Positions 23,001 to 36,410 of a stretch of DNA of 64,000 bases are shown piece by piece (the first letter of the stretch is position 1; every line of letters begins with the position of its first letter). Under the pieces are notes generated by a model. That model saw only the letters and a list, made by a program, of their open reading frames with translations, was not told the origin of the DNA and did no database searches. Where the stretch lies: positions 4,460,001-4,524,000 of the forward strand of contig NC_091134.1 in NCBI RefSeq assembly GCF_041381155.1, given 5' to 3'. The translations under genes and the position numbers were made by a program. Origin of the DNA: Argopecten irradians. Its lineage: Eukaryota; Mollusca; Bivalvia; Pectinida; Pectinidae.

Positions 23001-26000
23001 AATTGTTGTATAGAGCACATTGATCTTGTGTGTATTCCATGTGCACTATTACAGACAATTTAGAAAATAAATACTGTATGAATTTTGCAGAACGGTACTA
23101 CTGGTAAATGATACATGCATTTAGAGACCACGAAACCATTCGTGAAATAGGGAACAACTAACTAAATGAAAAAAAAGACTTTGGACATGGCCCCTGTTCA
23201 TACAAGATTGAGCCAAGGATAGAATTTTAACCTGGCCGTTGATTGACTGGCTAATTATGAATTTCAAGAGTAAAATATTTCTGACAGGTAATTATTCCTA
23301 GATAACCATGATATGAATTTGGAAATTCAAAATTGAGATTCAGGTTCAAAATATCAATTTTGATAATGAATAGGTAAAAACATTAGCATTTCAGGATTGT
23401 TTAGAGCAAAATGCGCCTGAATTAATATAGCTATCCTGGTTGGAGTATGAGCTGAAGGACCCAAACTTTTTTCTATCTAGTGTTATATGAGACCATACTA
23501 AACTTAATTATAGAACACAATAGCTAACTAATATTCAGTTGTTTTGATATTGCATTACAAAACTTTAACACTGTGGTCTATGTTAAATTATTTAGTTGGT
23601 TGTTCTCAAAAATATGGATAACATACCCCGAATCCAAATAAAGTGGAGCTGTTCCTTGTGATAGAGAGCACTGTAAAGAAAAAAAACAAACATTCTAAAA
23701 TATACATTACTCTGGAAGTAACTATCAGTTCTTAAAACTAACGCACAATTAGTACAGGTGTGTAACATGCTGCATAGTAAAGACTCAATCAGTTATTAGA
23801 ATGTCAGAGAAATGCATGAAAAATAACTTTCCATAAAACTATTAGATTTTGTAAGTTATAGCTGGGCTGGTTTTGTCTGCCCTGCAGAAAGAGCGTTAAA
23901 TTCTATCTAGGGATTCTATAACCGTAAAAGGCGACTAGATTTGGAATTTTCCCTTTTCTTTCGTCCTTACTGATTTTCTTCTTCATAACGTGATATGATA
24001 CTGATTTATTTTAAACCGTGGTGTGAGCGTTCCCCTGTAAGGAAAGCTCTGAGTTCTATCCATAGCCAAAATCTCTGAAAGAGACAGTCTCGGCTTTTGC
24101 TTGGTGTTTAGCATGAATGGAGTGGGACGACTGGTTACCATATGGCCAGAATTGGGTGTGCAGCTCGGTTCTTTGACGGTATGGTTCTCTAGCAAATCAC
24201 TATAAAAAGTGCCTCACTATTGCAAAGATACACAACACAAACCACCGCAACCTTCTATAACGAAAATACTTTCCACACACGTATCACATTATATCGATGA
24301 CGGGCAAACCAGTCTTTTTCTAATGGTAGTTGATGGTGTTTCAGTACCAGATAATAACACCCAAAGCCTTATACGCAGGGGATAATGTTCTGTGACCAAA
24401 GGCAAAAAGTAAGGCGGTGTCAGGGAATACGTCAGGGAAAAAAAGTAAATTTCTAAATTCAGTTGCCTTTTAATAAGTTAGTTGCTTTTAATTTAAGCTT
24501 TGTGATAGGCATACTACACATTTTTTTTCGAATGTAGTACTGTTGTTGTTTCTGAATCATTTTGGTCGTAAGAAAAGCTTTGCTGAAGAAATGGTGTCTG
24601 CTTGTAAACACAACTAAAATGGTTTAGGTTATTACATTTTGTATCTTGATGGTTTTAATTTTACGGTGTTTGTATGAAAAACTGGCGGTATGATTTTACA
24701 GAATGCATGAATGAACTGCTAGAGTTTGTGATGTTGAAATCAAGATAACTTGAACACCAGGTTACTTCATTGAATATAAAGCTGCACCAAAGTGGGACTA
24801 CTTTCAGTAGACCGTCTTACCTAGTGCCAGTGTTCCCTGTACAAATGCGCAGATCACGGAGAGCCATGACACCACAATGGCAGCGTACCGGAGGCGGACA
24901 GCAGATCGGAAACTTACACGTCGCTTTCTTTCCAGAAGTTCCGCTGTGAAAAATGATAAGACATGGATTAGATCCGGACATGATTTTACTCAATGGCTGA
25001 ATGATAACAATTTCTGATGTTTCCAGACAAGGACGTTTTGGTGCTCTTGTTACGATATATATGGATCACGGCAATGCAATTGAAGGCCCTGAATTCTATT
25101 TAGTAACACAGCACTTAATAGTTAATACATATTGTATTCTTTAATTACTGTAGTGTAGGTTTCATATTGCTGGTTGATTTCACTTACAATACATGCATGG
25201 CCAGATTTTAGAGATACGTATCGACAAAAATTGTAGCATTATTTCAGACAATAGGCCTATTGAGGCTCTACAGGAAAAGCGAAGTAATTTGATACTTGTG
25301 TCTGTACTAAATGTAGTACAATTGATCATGTCAATGGATTAATCTATTTCAAATGCTGTTTATTACTTCTCGACGACAAAAATACACGGTTTATTATTGT
25401 TCAATTATATAATAAAGTATGATGCAATTGGCGTTACTATTTCTCCCAAAGGCCCCAAAGGTCGTCAAATTGCTAAATCAGACCTAATTTTATATTTAAG
25501 CATTAATATCATTATATTATAACTTCATCGGGGTATGGAATTAATTTAATTTGCAAACTGTGTGAATCCGATTAGCGGATTCTCACAAGCATTTTCAAAC
25601 AAAATTTATTTCATAACCCACATGAAGTTAAAATTAGTGACATCAATAAAAAAAATCACAATATTTGATAAAATAAAACAGTTTAAACGTACGATTCCAT
25701 TGTTTATTCGATTGATTGTTTATCGTCACGTCATGAACACGTCGGAATTTCATGCCGATCTCGGACTTTTTCTTCGAAAAGGTATGAAGAAAAGAATCGG
25801 CAAATCAGAATGCCTCATTTAGGATGAAAACAGAGAAAAGTTAAGCATTGATGTCACTATTTTTTAACTTCATCGGGGTATGGAAGAAATTTTGTTTGCA
25901 ATGCAGTGTGAATACGCTCGGATTCACACAAAAGTTTGCAAACAAATTTATTTCATACCCCGATGAAGTTAAAAATAGTTACATCAATGCTTACAATTAA

Positions 26001-29000
26001 TTTTTCAGACAACTTGATAACATAAAATACGTTTAAACGTACGATTCCAGTGATTTTCCAAAAGATTATTTTTTATAAATCAATACGCAACGTCGACGTC
26101 TCTATTGTGACGTCATGATAACGTCGGGTTTCCGCGTCATTCTCGGATTTTTTCTTCAAAAAGCTATGAAGAAAAGAATCGGCTAATCAGAATGCCGCAT
26201 TTAGGATGAAAACAGAGAAAAGTTAAGCATTGATGTCACTATTTTTTAACTTCATCGGGGTATGGAAGAAATTTTGTTTGCAAACAATGTGAATCCGCTC
26301 GGATTCACACAAAAGTTTGCAAACAAATTTATTTTCATACCCCGATGAAGTTAAAAATAGTTACATCAATGCTTATAATTAATTTTTCAGACAACTTGAT
26401 AACATAAAATACGTTTAAACGTACAATTCCAGTGATTTTCCAAAAGATTATTTTTTATAAATCAATACGCAACGTCGACGTCTCTATTGTGACGTCATGA
26501 TAACGTCGGGTTTCCGCGCCATTCTTGGGTTTTTTCTTAATAGTATATGAAGAAAAAGGATCTGCTAATCAGAAAGTAGGATTTAGTGTGAAAACAAATA
26601 AAAATTAATTTTAATTTTCATGGCCATGATAACTATCCAAACTAGTATAACATGTATACTATCAACAATATCTATTATATTATCGTAACAGGCACCAAGT
26701 GATTTTTTTCTTTCTATTTCTTCAGTGTGTATGACCTTAACAAAAATCATCTCACTCCATCCTTTAAAGTGTACTATGAAAACAATCCCCATTTTGCGGA
26801 AGTATCGAAGATATCTAACCAAGTTATATATGAAGAGATTACTAATTGATGTTGGACACTTTAAACTTTTACTAAAATTATTAAAATTTTATTTAACTAG
26901 AGGACCACAGACGATAGGACAATACAAATACTCCGTGTGGACACTTTGTATTTATCGAAGCTATAAATCCAACCCGTGGGCTATTTAGATAATTTCAGAT
27001 TTATTTAAGGGAGATATCCGCCAATTGTTTCCTGAACTTTTCGTGACCTAAAACTAATCACCGCCGGTAATTATCTACTTACATCAAATCTAGGCCAATT
27101 GTAGCCACGGGCATTTACAGTCCAGCCAATCGAATTTAAAAGTCTACAGTGAAAATCATAGTTAAATATGTCAACGTTTACCACACTATCTATACATACT
27201 TCACTGCCTAATACGGACGGCTATTGTTCACAATTGTTGCTACTGTAACTCATTCGTTATGTACTATAGTATCAGACCGCTTAGCATTACATTATAGTAA
27301 GTAATAAAAAATCGGGACATTTGGTGACAATTTTATTGTTAATATTTTGATGCAGTACCCAAAATATCCAAAGCCGCAAATACATGTCATGAATTTTATG
27401 AGATTATTTCATATTTCAAATAAATCTAGAGAGTTTGTGCTTTCGGCAGATTTAATTAATTCCAGTTATTTACATATTTCATTTGCTCTTGCACTCGATT
27501 TGGTTTTCTGCATTTTTGATCTCCAAATTTATTGACATGTTTTATAACTGTGACGTTTTGTTGTACAGAACAGCTGCGCCAAGATGTTTTTTGAAAAAAA
27601 AAATATTGTAATATGTTATGGAACATCCAAAAATATTTCAATTAGAAACAGCGAATAAAAAAAAAACAACACAAATTCAGTACGTCTAGATGGAAAACAA
27701 TACCTATGAAATAAACATAAAAGTCTATATGTAAATAAGGGAACAAACCACCGGTGTGAATATTTGTATACATATTCTGTAGGTCTAGGTTATAAAAACA
27801 TGTATTTATGAGTGTTCTAGATATCGACATCATTTTTTACGACTACATTTGTCTTCTATTATTTATAGTATGTTACAGCTGTTCAAGTATTCACGTTTTT
27901 TATGTCCGGACGTTTTATATTCGTGTACAATGAAATATCGGAAATCGGAATAATCTTTATTTATAGATATATGACTTGTAAATAAACATCATAGCATTGA
28001 GAAGCGTTGTCCATAGCGCCGCGAGGGAACATACCAGTAATCATTATAACCCTGTAAGCTGGCATTCACTGAACCGAATGTCTACATCTGTCCTTTTCAG
28101 TCATCCGTTTTAATAATGTTATCACCGTAAAACCATTTTCTTTCAAAAAATCTTTAACTCTAATCATATATATTCAAACGTCTATTTACAGTATATCATA
28201 ATATTTACAGTTTGCACTGACATGGACTCAATAACCATGCATTCTAGTGTTATCATTATCAGTGTATAATGTTAGCACAACACGCGCAGCGATTCTATTG
28301 TTACGTGAATAGTTGATGGCGTAGCAACGTGGGATCATGACCCCACTTTTGGCGGGAACATATGAATGACTCGATTCTAATCAGCTGTTCAATCGAATTC
28401 GTTGACGATGACGGTAGAGAAAAAAATATGTGTATTTTAATAAAAAAAATATGCAACTGGCGCGGGAATTAATAATATTCATTTACTTGAAAAACTGTAA
28501 ACATAAGGAATATATGCTTATTTTGTTGAGGTTATGAGGGTATAATGATAATGGAGCCCGTGTAAATTTTATGTAACCCGACTTCGCCGGGGTTACATAA
28601 TTTACACGTGCTCCATTAACCTCAACAAAATAAACATCTATTCCTTAAATATTTATTCAATAAAATTTCTTAATATTAATTGTATTGCTCTTTTTATTGA
28701 GCAGTTTTATCATCGAATAGTTACTTCCAAGTCTTGATCGTGAGTTTTACATTTTCATAACCGGAAGTTTATTATCTTAACTCCACAATTTCCATCCTCT
28801 GCGCTGAAAGTTACTCGTCCGAGAACTGCACTTTGCATTTCGGATCCTAGTTTAGGAATTGTGCATTCTCGACACCAAAAATTACGTGTCAAATTCTTTT
28901 ATTGCGCATTTTGAGCACCGGAAGTTACTCGTCGCATTCTTGCATAGCGAATTCACGACACCGGAAATTATTCGTCATCGTCTTGGACAATGCATTATCA

Positions 29001-30414
29001 GCAATGCTCGTCCAATGATCACGATGTGTCCCAGTTTCCGCCAGTAGAATCGTCCCTATATCTACCCCATCCAGCATCCGTACGTACTATATACGTTTAA
29101 ATGATTAATGCGATATTTGATGTGAATGTCTTTCGTGTGAATTGCATATCTTCATAATATTGATTTGATAATAAACAAGGGACTTTAATGTGCTATGCGT
29201 AAGCAAGGGTATTGTTTGTGAAATTTATCATTAATCTTGAACATCAACAGATGTTCTTAAAGAATAGGACATGTATGGTTCACGAGACATCCCGGCTTAT
29301 TTCTATCTAGCTGACTCCGTTATAAATATACATTGAAAACCGTCACGTATTCTAAGATGAGCACCATACATTTCTCAATCCGTTGTTATATCGACTTAAT
29401 GGAATAAGATATTATCTATTTCACTTTAATCCACATAAAGCAGAAAAGCGCAGCCCCATTGATATTTTAACCGGGACGTTAAAATCATAGCTGGTCTATA
29501 TCTTTGTATGTGTATCAGTTCTCCAACTTTCTCTTTGCTGGTTAAGAATTATCCTGAGTGAAACCCATTGTGTCCATATCTGGTTGTGTCTATAAAGGCA
29601 TGTAATCTCCATGCTGGTGCTATTTGTAGAGGGATTTAATACCAATGGAAGATGTATGAACTAACTAGGTCAAAATGAGATCAAATGAATGTAAATGTTG
29701 GGTATTTAATTAAAAGTAAGAAGAACGTTTCGCAAACAATTGCAAAAACCCCAGTGAGAATAATGGATCTGGAAAATATCTTCATGTTATTATGAATACC
29801 TTATTATGTATGTCATATCACCTTGGACAGTAGGTAAATTACACTCTGTGATATAGACGTCGTTCTTATAAAATTACAATCATGGCTTTGTTTTACAATT
29901 TCCCCATTCTCCCCTTAATGTCTGAGAAGTGAAGAACCGATGCCTTCACCTTGATCTGTTTACGTTACGCTACACATCGCACGAAGTTGAATTGATTTTA
30001 ATCAATTTTAGTTCTTTAACTTTAATTTTGGATAGGAAATAAAGACAAAACCTGTGCATTGATGTTATCAGTTCATCTCGATAATGGGTTGGAAGTTAGG
30101 GCCTGCTTACTAAAAATAATAAGCCGTTATCCAAGTAGTATGAGACTGTAAGCTAATGCTTTTGTATATGGTTCCTCTGTCGAGTAAATTAAGTGAACAC
30201 GTCGAACATGTTCGGTTTGTACTTACAGTATGCCACTCTTCTCGGTTCAACATTAAGTTAACAGACCTTACCCCTCTTATATCATACCTTTCTCATGGGA
30301 GAATAGGGACATTTCGTGTTTGCCATTCCCCGTATGGTTGTCCAAACTTCCAACTTTTTTTATGTCCGAAGTCCCATTAGCGATAGTTTTGTACTTTTCT
30401 TCATTATCCGACAT
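20084..30414 (-). CDS. TMEM163: TMEM163-like zinc transporter (seven exons, 3' end uncertain)
   Basis: Exons (minus): 30414-30288, 24943-24821, 23670-23627, 22937-22849, 22468-22372, 21825-21714, 20225-20084, all with GT-AG borders and agreeing phases. They give 244 residues plus a split Lys codon. TMEM163 is a cation-diffusion-facilitator relative that exports zinc at plasma and vesicle membranes. The start MSDNEEKYKT lies in a hydrophilic 42-residue exon. Six helices follow at about 62-88, 94-113, 129-146, 164-187, 199-216 and 230-244. Family signatures are FGF...LLD..SSIVVLWR, ACLIIG.FFLLSS, ESMALLTD and DSSLWYIDSIFG. Where I recall the vertebrate protein having a D-xxx-D pair in helix 2, here it is A100-xxx-D104. 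The final exon is not proved; 11117-10814 fits in phase. Intron 1 (5.3 kb) holds tandem foldbacks. Confidence 0.88.
23877..24290 (+). mobile_element. 530-bp interspersed repeat family, diverged copy 2
   Basis: It starts CTGCCCTGCAGAAAG and keeps ACCGTAAAAGGCGACTAGAT, GGAGTGGGACGACTGGTT and AAATCACTATAAAAAGTG, but is clearly older and lacks the clean tail. It lies in intron 2 of the TMEM163-like gene (23671-24820). Confidence 0.7.
25521..26560. repeat. tandem array of about three foldback units with CRE-like sites
   Basis: Three units begin at 25521, 25866 and 26248 (spacing 345 and 382 bp). Each opens with a palindrome of about 110 bp whose outer arms are AACTTCATCGGGGTATG / CATACCCCGATGAAGTT and whose centre is GTGAATCCG-CT-CGGATTCAC. 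A spacer follows containing TACGTTTAAACGTA and GTGACGTCATGATAACGTC (the TGACGTCA octamer is at about 26110 and 26490). The first unit is the most diverged. A spacer fragment recurs alone near 55925-56000. Confidence 0.85.
28518..28633. mobile_element. 116-bp palindromic MITE
   Basis: Perfect 17-bp ends TTATTTTGTTGAGGTTA (28518-28534) and its complement (28617-28633). The interior continues as an imperfect palindrome through GTGTAAATT...AATTTACAC and TGTAACCC...GGGTTACA around a CGACTTCGCCG loop. It lies in intron 1 of the TMEM163-like gene. Confidence 0.8.
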
Positions 30415-31589
30415 TTTGTCCGTGCGCAGCACGCTGCTGGACAGAGTCCACCGAATTAAGTCCTTATTAGGTCTGGTCAAGGCCTTCGTGTGATGTGGTC
30501 ACTCTGACACTAGCCCAGAGTTAACAGTTCCTCCTCACTCATCACTGAGTACGTGTTCAAGTCATACATGACAGCTGTACGGAATAAAAAACTATCATCA
30601 AGATTCATCCCACTTATATCCTGGCAAGCTTTTAACTTTTATGTGATGTTGGTATTTTATCCCGAAAGAATCGAATCCTAGTATAGGGGCTAAGGTATAT
30701 AACAATAACACGACATACGTGCATACTATCTATATATACACCTACAGTTAGTTAGTAGTACTAGCCATAAGGGGTTCAATTACTTCTGGTATATGTCTGC
30801 TCAGTCAAGCGGAACTTTTTTACTTTAATAGTTTACTTTCAGATTAAGAATTCGGTAGCATGCGATATCTCATATTGTTAGTATAGCTTGTAATGAATAG
30901 TACCCGTTCATAAACTCATAACATATGTGCGTGCTAAACTTTTATTTAATTTGCCCAGAGGAGTTTAATTACACCCGCACGCTTTCGTTTATGTAGGATC
31001 GCGCATATCTTGACATATTTTTGGACTTTATTTTGATCAAATGCTCTTAATCTCGGCTTGCAACACGGGTCAATGGAGACTGTACACGTTTCCAAAACCT
31101 ACTTTTACAACCTTTCAGACAAGAGGAGAACTGTGGGTTGACATCAATCACACACCTGCCAAAACTTTATACTTGATAAACCAACAGGTATAATAGGAGC
31201 TGCTGGGGTAAATGGTATTCCTAGGAAATAACAATCGCAAAACTCCTGTTTGAAAGAAAAATATGAATATCTGAAGACTCTTTTGAAGAAAACTTATAGA
31301 TTTATTGATTTATATACGAGTTAAAACGAAACAAAAAAAAATCAATTAGCGAACTTTTCAATCGGAATTTCCGTGATTTCACATTGGAATAAAGTTAAAA
31401 AATAACCCAATTAATAAGGTTCAAACAACAATGTGAGTAGCCTTGATAAGAGCAATATAACAAACGGACGGATGGGAGACAGAATAGACCATATGATAAG
31501 TATTTTTCACAATTTTATAATTCTAAATTATATCTTATACCCATTTCTTTGATATTAATATGTACTGGAATATGTGGTTTAGTTTGATT

Positions 31590-31865
31590 TATTATATTTA
31601 CGTTCTATTAACAGCCAGGTTCATTTAAGGACGACCTCCTATGTTTGTGGTGTCTCGGGTGTGTGAAGTGCGAAGTTTGTGTTTTCGGAGACTTAAATAA
31701 TGGTGTTGTTCCTTCTTGTGGAACCGCTTGTCCTTTTTATAGTGATATATCATTGAAGCATGCCGCCGAAGACACCAAGAAACATACACCATCTGGTCAC
31801 ATTATATCAATCGACAACGGATGAATCAGTCATCCCACTCTCTGTATGCTGATCGCTAACCATGA
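31590..31865 (-). mobile_element. 530-bp interspersed repeat family, inverted truncated copy
   Basis: The reverse complement of the family's 3' half: TTCTATTAACAGCCAGGTTC at the start (tail end), then ATATCATTGAAGCATGCCGCCGAAGACACC, with its 5' half missing. Confidence 0.75.
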
Positions 31866-33298
31866 GCTGAAATTACCTCATTTATCATATATTACCTCAT
31901 AGATATACTCTATTTTGTGAATTAAACCATTTGTTATAGACAGCGCTCTCAGTACATGTTTGTAATGGAAATATTTTGCAATTTGTAAGAAAAAAACAAG
32001 ATTGAAGCGAAAGAGAGAGAGACGAAGTGGTTGGTTTTTTAATTAATATTATAAAATTATTCAGAAGAATGAGTTTCACAATATTAAATCAACTGTATTG
32101 TCTAAGAATAAATACCATTCATCGTTTAACAAAGATAAATTGAATTGCTGCCCCTTGTACCATACCATCAGTAACATAACACTTGGTGGGGGCCACCAGA
32201 GAACACACATCTACACACCTCCTTAATCAACCATACTTTATGTAAGTATATACGACTTTAAAGGTGTAATTCACACATACGGTAATGAATCTTAAAAGAA
32301 ATTAAATCGATGTAGTCCCGCAAATTACACACATGCGGTATCAACGACTTTTAAATGGAGGAAATCAATCTATATTAAATATGACGTCAATAATTACGAC
32401 GCTTTAAAACCCCACAAAACCTATCCTAATGGGTCATATATTACAAATAATCATCAACAACTACTGGTATTCATACACTATAGTATTGTTCCCAAATCTT
32501 GAGCATGTAGACCTTTCGTCAAATATTTTCCAGCTAAGAGTCCATGCGAATTACAATAATGGATTTTAAAAATTCATACAGAATCATGACACTTTTCATC
32601 ATATGAAGAAGATTCCCCAAATTAATGTCCCTTTAAATCTGATGGTGTAAACATGTAATAACCCATTTTGACAAATAGTAAGCTAGATCAGGGCTTTTTA
32701 TTAAGAGAAGACTATAGAGACTCATCAAAACACACAATAATAGTCTTACTTGCTGCACATGTTGACGAAAAATCGGTTAGATCGTAGAATTCCTCGAGTG
32801 AAATTCAAAAATTTACCGATAAGCTAAGTCAAAAAGTTTAAAGGTAGGTTCTAATATCTATTGATGTAGAATGAAACAGTACACATGAAAGACAAGGTTG
32901 AGCAGACGACATTAAGTTCACAACGAGCTAAAATTTGTGTAAAATCATAAACAGGTGTTGACATAAAATATCCACTGAAGTATTTTCTATACCTCTTACA
33001 TAGACTATACCGTCACCTAGTGACCGATCAACCATGGAATATCGAGAACGCCATTAAGGAGAACGGTTAACCTGTTTCTTCTAATATTTTCTCTCGTTAT
33101 TTGTCAATCTGATATACATACTATCATTTGATAATTGACACACATTAGCTGTTCTAGTACTCGAAATCTCAATGGTAAACACGTGCACCTAATCCAGAAT
33201 TTATAGAACCACGGGTCCTTCACGTACATAATGGTCCAGGAAAGAGTGCCTTTTGAACCCCCCTCCAAAAATAATTTATTCTTGCATGAATTTCTTCT

Positions 33299-33516
33299 TG
33301 AATTGTATCTGCTGCCCCTATTGCACTATTGCATGTACGTAAAAGGCGACTAAATTTAAGATCTTATCGTTTCACTTCATCATAACTAACTTTCCTCTTC
33401 CACAATAGTGTATCAATAGTAGTTTCTACTCCTGCTTAGCGCTCAGCATACAGAGAGTAGGATGACTGGTTTGCGCGTTGTCAGTAAAATGTGACCTGAT
33501 GGGGTGTGTTGCCTGT
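33299..33516 (+). mobile_element. 530-bp interspersed repeat family, truncated copy
   Basis: Contains GTATCTGCTGCCCCTATTGC and GTAAAAGGCGACTAAATTTA, then an internal deletion, then CTCCTGCTTAGCGCTCAGC and a GGGGTGTGTTGCCTG end. The 3' tail is absent. Confidence 0.75.
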
Positions 33517-33699
33517 CGTAGATAGTTGTGTCAGTAAGGTTTTTCTAATCTCAAAAAATAAGACCATCACATAATATAAATGGCATATCCTGCAGAATTT
33601 CCAAGCTAAGAAAAACACCAGCTCTTTACATTTTTTCATAACATTTTCGAACCTTTTGAAAAGTTAACATGACGGGTATGAATGTCGGTCGGACAACGT

Positions 33700-34060
33700 T
33701 GATGCGCATGCATTATAGAGGACTTGTGACGGTTATATTTATGTTGCGGCCCATCGCATGGGTCTTTCAATCTTTGACCGTGTTCCACATGACCTGCATA
33801 AGGAAGCTGCAATCTTATGGTATTTTTGAAGATGATGTAGGTCTCATGAGCTAATTTCTCATATGATGATATCAGGACGCACGGGGGTCAACACCACTGG
33901 GTGGATTACTCTCATTAAAGTCCACAGGGCTCGATCCTCGGTCCTCCTAAACTCATCATGTTTATAAATAACATTTTTATCGTTAGTAAGGAGGCTGATA
34001 TGTATGATCACATGTGCAATGTGATTATGTAAGCTGGTGTACAACCTAGGGAAAATATAA
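33700..34060 (+). pseudogene. non-LTR retrotransposon (LINE) reverse transcriptase relic
   Basis: Two reverse-transcriptase landmarks are readable: FDRVPHD (33773-33793, matching the FDxVxHxxL region) and PQGSILGPP (33922-33948, the PQGSxLGP motif before the palm). They are in different frames and separated by stops, so this is a decayed fragment. The order and spacing match Jockey/CR1-type RTs. The catalytic YADD region is not recognisable. Confidence 0.75.
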
Positions 34061-35663
34061 AACGTAGCTGCGGAGAATAACAATACACGGGTCTATCTAA
34101 ATAAAAATAGCGTGAAAACATTGGCATTAAAGCAGTCAATATGTTTTGGGATGAAACCGTTTTATTGATCAAGCTGTATAAGTGCTGAAAGGAAATGAAG
34201 TTTAAACAACGATAAAGAACAGTTTGAAAATGTTTTAAGACCGAGTGAAATCCTCCCAACAACCAGCAGTTCTTGAAAGCATATTTTGATCTTTAAAGTG
34301 AACAGTCGGGCAAGGATAGCTAAAGTCGGTAAAAATGGTGTGAATGTATCCAGTATAATTTCTTATGAAATGGAAAAATAAAATCTCTCGTCAAAATCTG
34401 TCTGCGTCCGAAGAAATTGATTTAAAGTATGGAAATTCTAAAACGTCCTCCCGGCTCACTGTGTCCGTGGTTACATTTCCACGCAGCCTCGCTTTCAATG
34501 CTTTCAACTTTTCTTTACTTTAATGGTCAGAACTGGGAAACTAAGCAGAACTTGACCGTCGTATTAATATGTGAGAACTTTTGGAAGGCCAATGAACGCA
34601 TTTAGACTGGTTTTCTTTGCCCGACTATTCACTTTAAATGCATTGTGTTATTCAAGTTAATATAATTTTATTTACAGAATTTCTTGAACATGATATTTTA
34701 AATGCAGAAAAAAGAAGAATTATAACTTGGTGGTTTAAGGTGGTTTATATATATATATTTCAATAAGGATATCTAATTTGATCTGACTTTGTAAAATCAT
34801 CATTGAATTGTTTCACAACATTATGTAAGTATGATGGGTTTATAGCAATACAACATTTTTAATTTCATAAGTAATTATTTTACCGTCTTTGAAAATGTCG
34901 CTAAAACAGATAAACCACCATTATTGTTGCATTATATGTGTGGGGTAAACCTAACTCCTCCTCGTCGAATCGCCACCACTCTATACAACAAAAGTGATTG
35001 TTATATGACTGTGAGTTTTGACGTTTTCTGATTGGTCTAGACCACTCGGTCAGGTCTTGGCAAACTGCTATGTCAACCTGAGACCGATGAACACCTGTTC
35101 AGAGGTTGACATTGCAAATCCGGTAACCTGGCTTGAAATAGACACAGGGAATTCCCTGTCTCTTCCACATTTTTGACCAATCAAAATAGAGCATTGCCGA
35201 CCATCGGGCAACAGCCAAATCCAACATGGCAGACAACATTGAGATAGGATTAGGAACGATATTTTAATACATTCTAAATGTAGCTATATGTACGAAAATT
35301 ATATTTTGAAGGATTACAGCAGAAGTGAATGTACTGAAAGTACCTACTGAGGATACATGGACGAAGACTTATTTTTAACTTTTTGTTTAATTAGTCATTG
35401 CGCTGTCCTTGCTTCAAAATTGTTCCAAGTGGCAAATTTTGTACCATTGTAACTTGTTATCGTTTCATATAACAAAACAATTATTGACTTTATGTAGGTT
35501 ACTACGTGGAAATGTTAAACCTTCGGCCTCAGGGAATATCACCTTTCTCTCCTCGTATTAACCTACAAAAAGTCAATATTTGTATATTAATAATCACATT
35601 CCAGGTTAACATTAATGATTCGCTGTAATTCAGTACATTTATGGAACCGGAGGGGACTATGTT

Positions 35664-35680
35664 TTGCCTGCCTGCCTGCC

Positions 35681-35720
<40 letters not shown>
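35664..35720. repeat. microsatellite (CCTG)n / (TCTG)n
   Basis: About three CCTG units followed by nine or ten TCTG units, immediately before the tandem repeat at 35721-36410. The association suggests both belong to one dispersed element. Confidence 0.9.
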
Positions 35721-35721
<1 letters not shown>

Positions 35722-36410
35722 GGAATTCGTTTCCAGGCAATAAAGAAAAAAAAAATCAACGGATTTTGATCAAACTTCACACAATGGAAAAGCATATGGG
35801 AAAATACAGCTTTGGATTGAATTTTAGGGCAAAAGGTCAACTTCAAATCTCACTATTACTAAAAATAGATTGTTTGAAAAATATCGTTTCAAGAACGGAT
35901 TTTGATCAAACTTCACACAATGGAAAAACATATGGGAAAATACAGCTTGGGATTGAATATAAGTTCAAAAGGTGAACTACAAAGGTCATTGTTACTAAAA
36001 GTAGATTGTTTGAAAAATATCGTTTCCAGACGATAAATTGAGGGAAAAAAATCAACGGGTTTTGATCAAACTGTGAACAATGGAAAAACATATGGGAAAA
36101 TACAGCTTGGGATTGAATTTTGGGGCAAAACGTCAACTACAAAGCTCACTGTTACTAAAAATAGATTGTTTGAAAGAATTTCGTTTCCAGATGATACCTT
36201 GAGAAAACATCAACATCAAACTTCACACAGATTGACTGTTACTAAAATAGATTGTTTCATAAATTTTAGTTTCCGATTGATAACTTCAGAACATAGCAAC
36301 GGAATTTTTTCAAACTTCATGCTCTGGTTACATAGGAGAAAACATAGCTTAAGATTAAATTTGGGGTCAAAAGGTAAAAAAATAGTTTGTTTCACAGGTT
36401 TCAAGCAATA
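35721..36410. repeat. tandem repeat of about 135-160 bp, three to four copies
   Basis: Each unit contains ACGGRTTTTGATCAAACTTC, CATATGGGAAAATACAGC and AGATTGTTTGAAA...CGTTTCCAG. Unit starts are near 35760, 35896 and 36057, with a degenerate fourth. Open frames on both strands across it are products of the repeat, not genes. Confidence 0.8.

Noticed and set aside
35040..35120. Short inverted repeat ATGTCAACC...GGTTGACAT as a regulatory palindrome
   Set aside because: Nine-base arms in 64 kb of AT-rich DNA are expected by chance and there is no adjacent gene.
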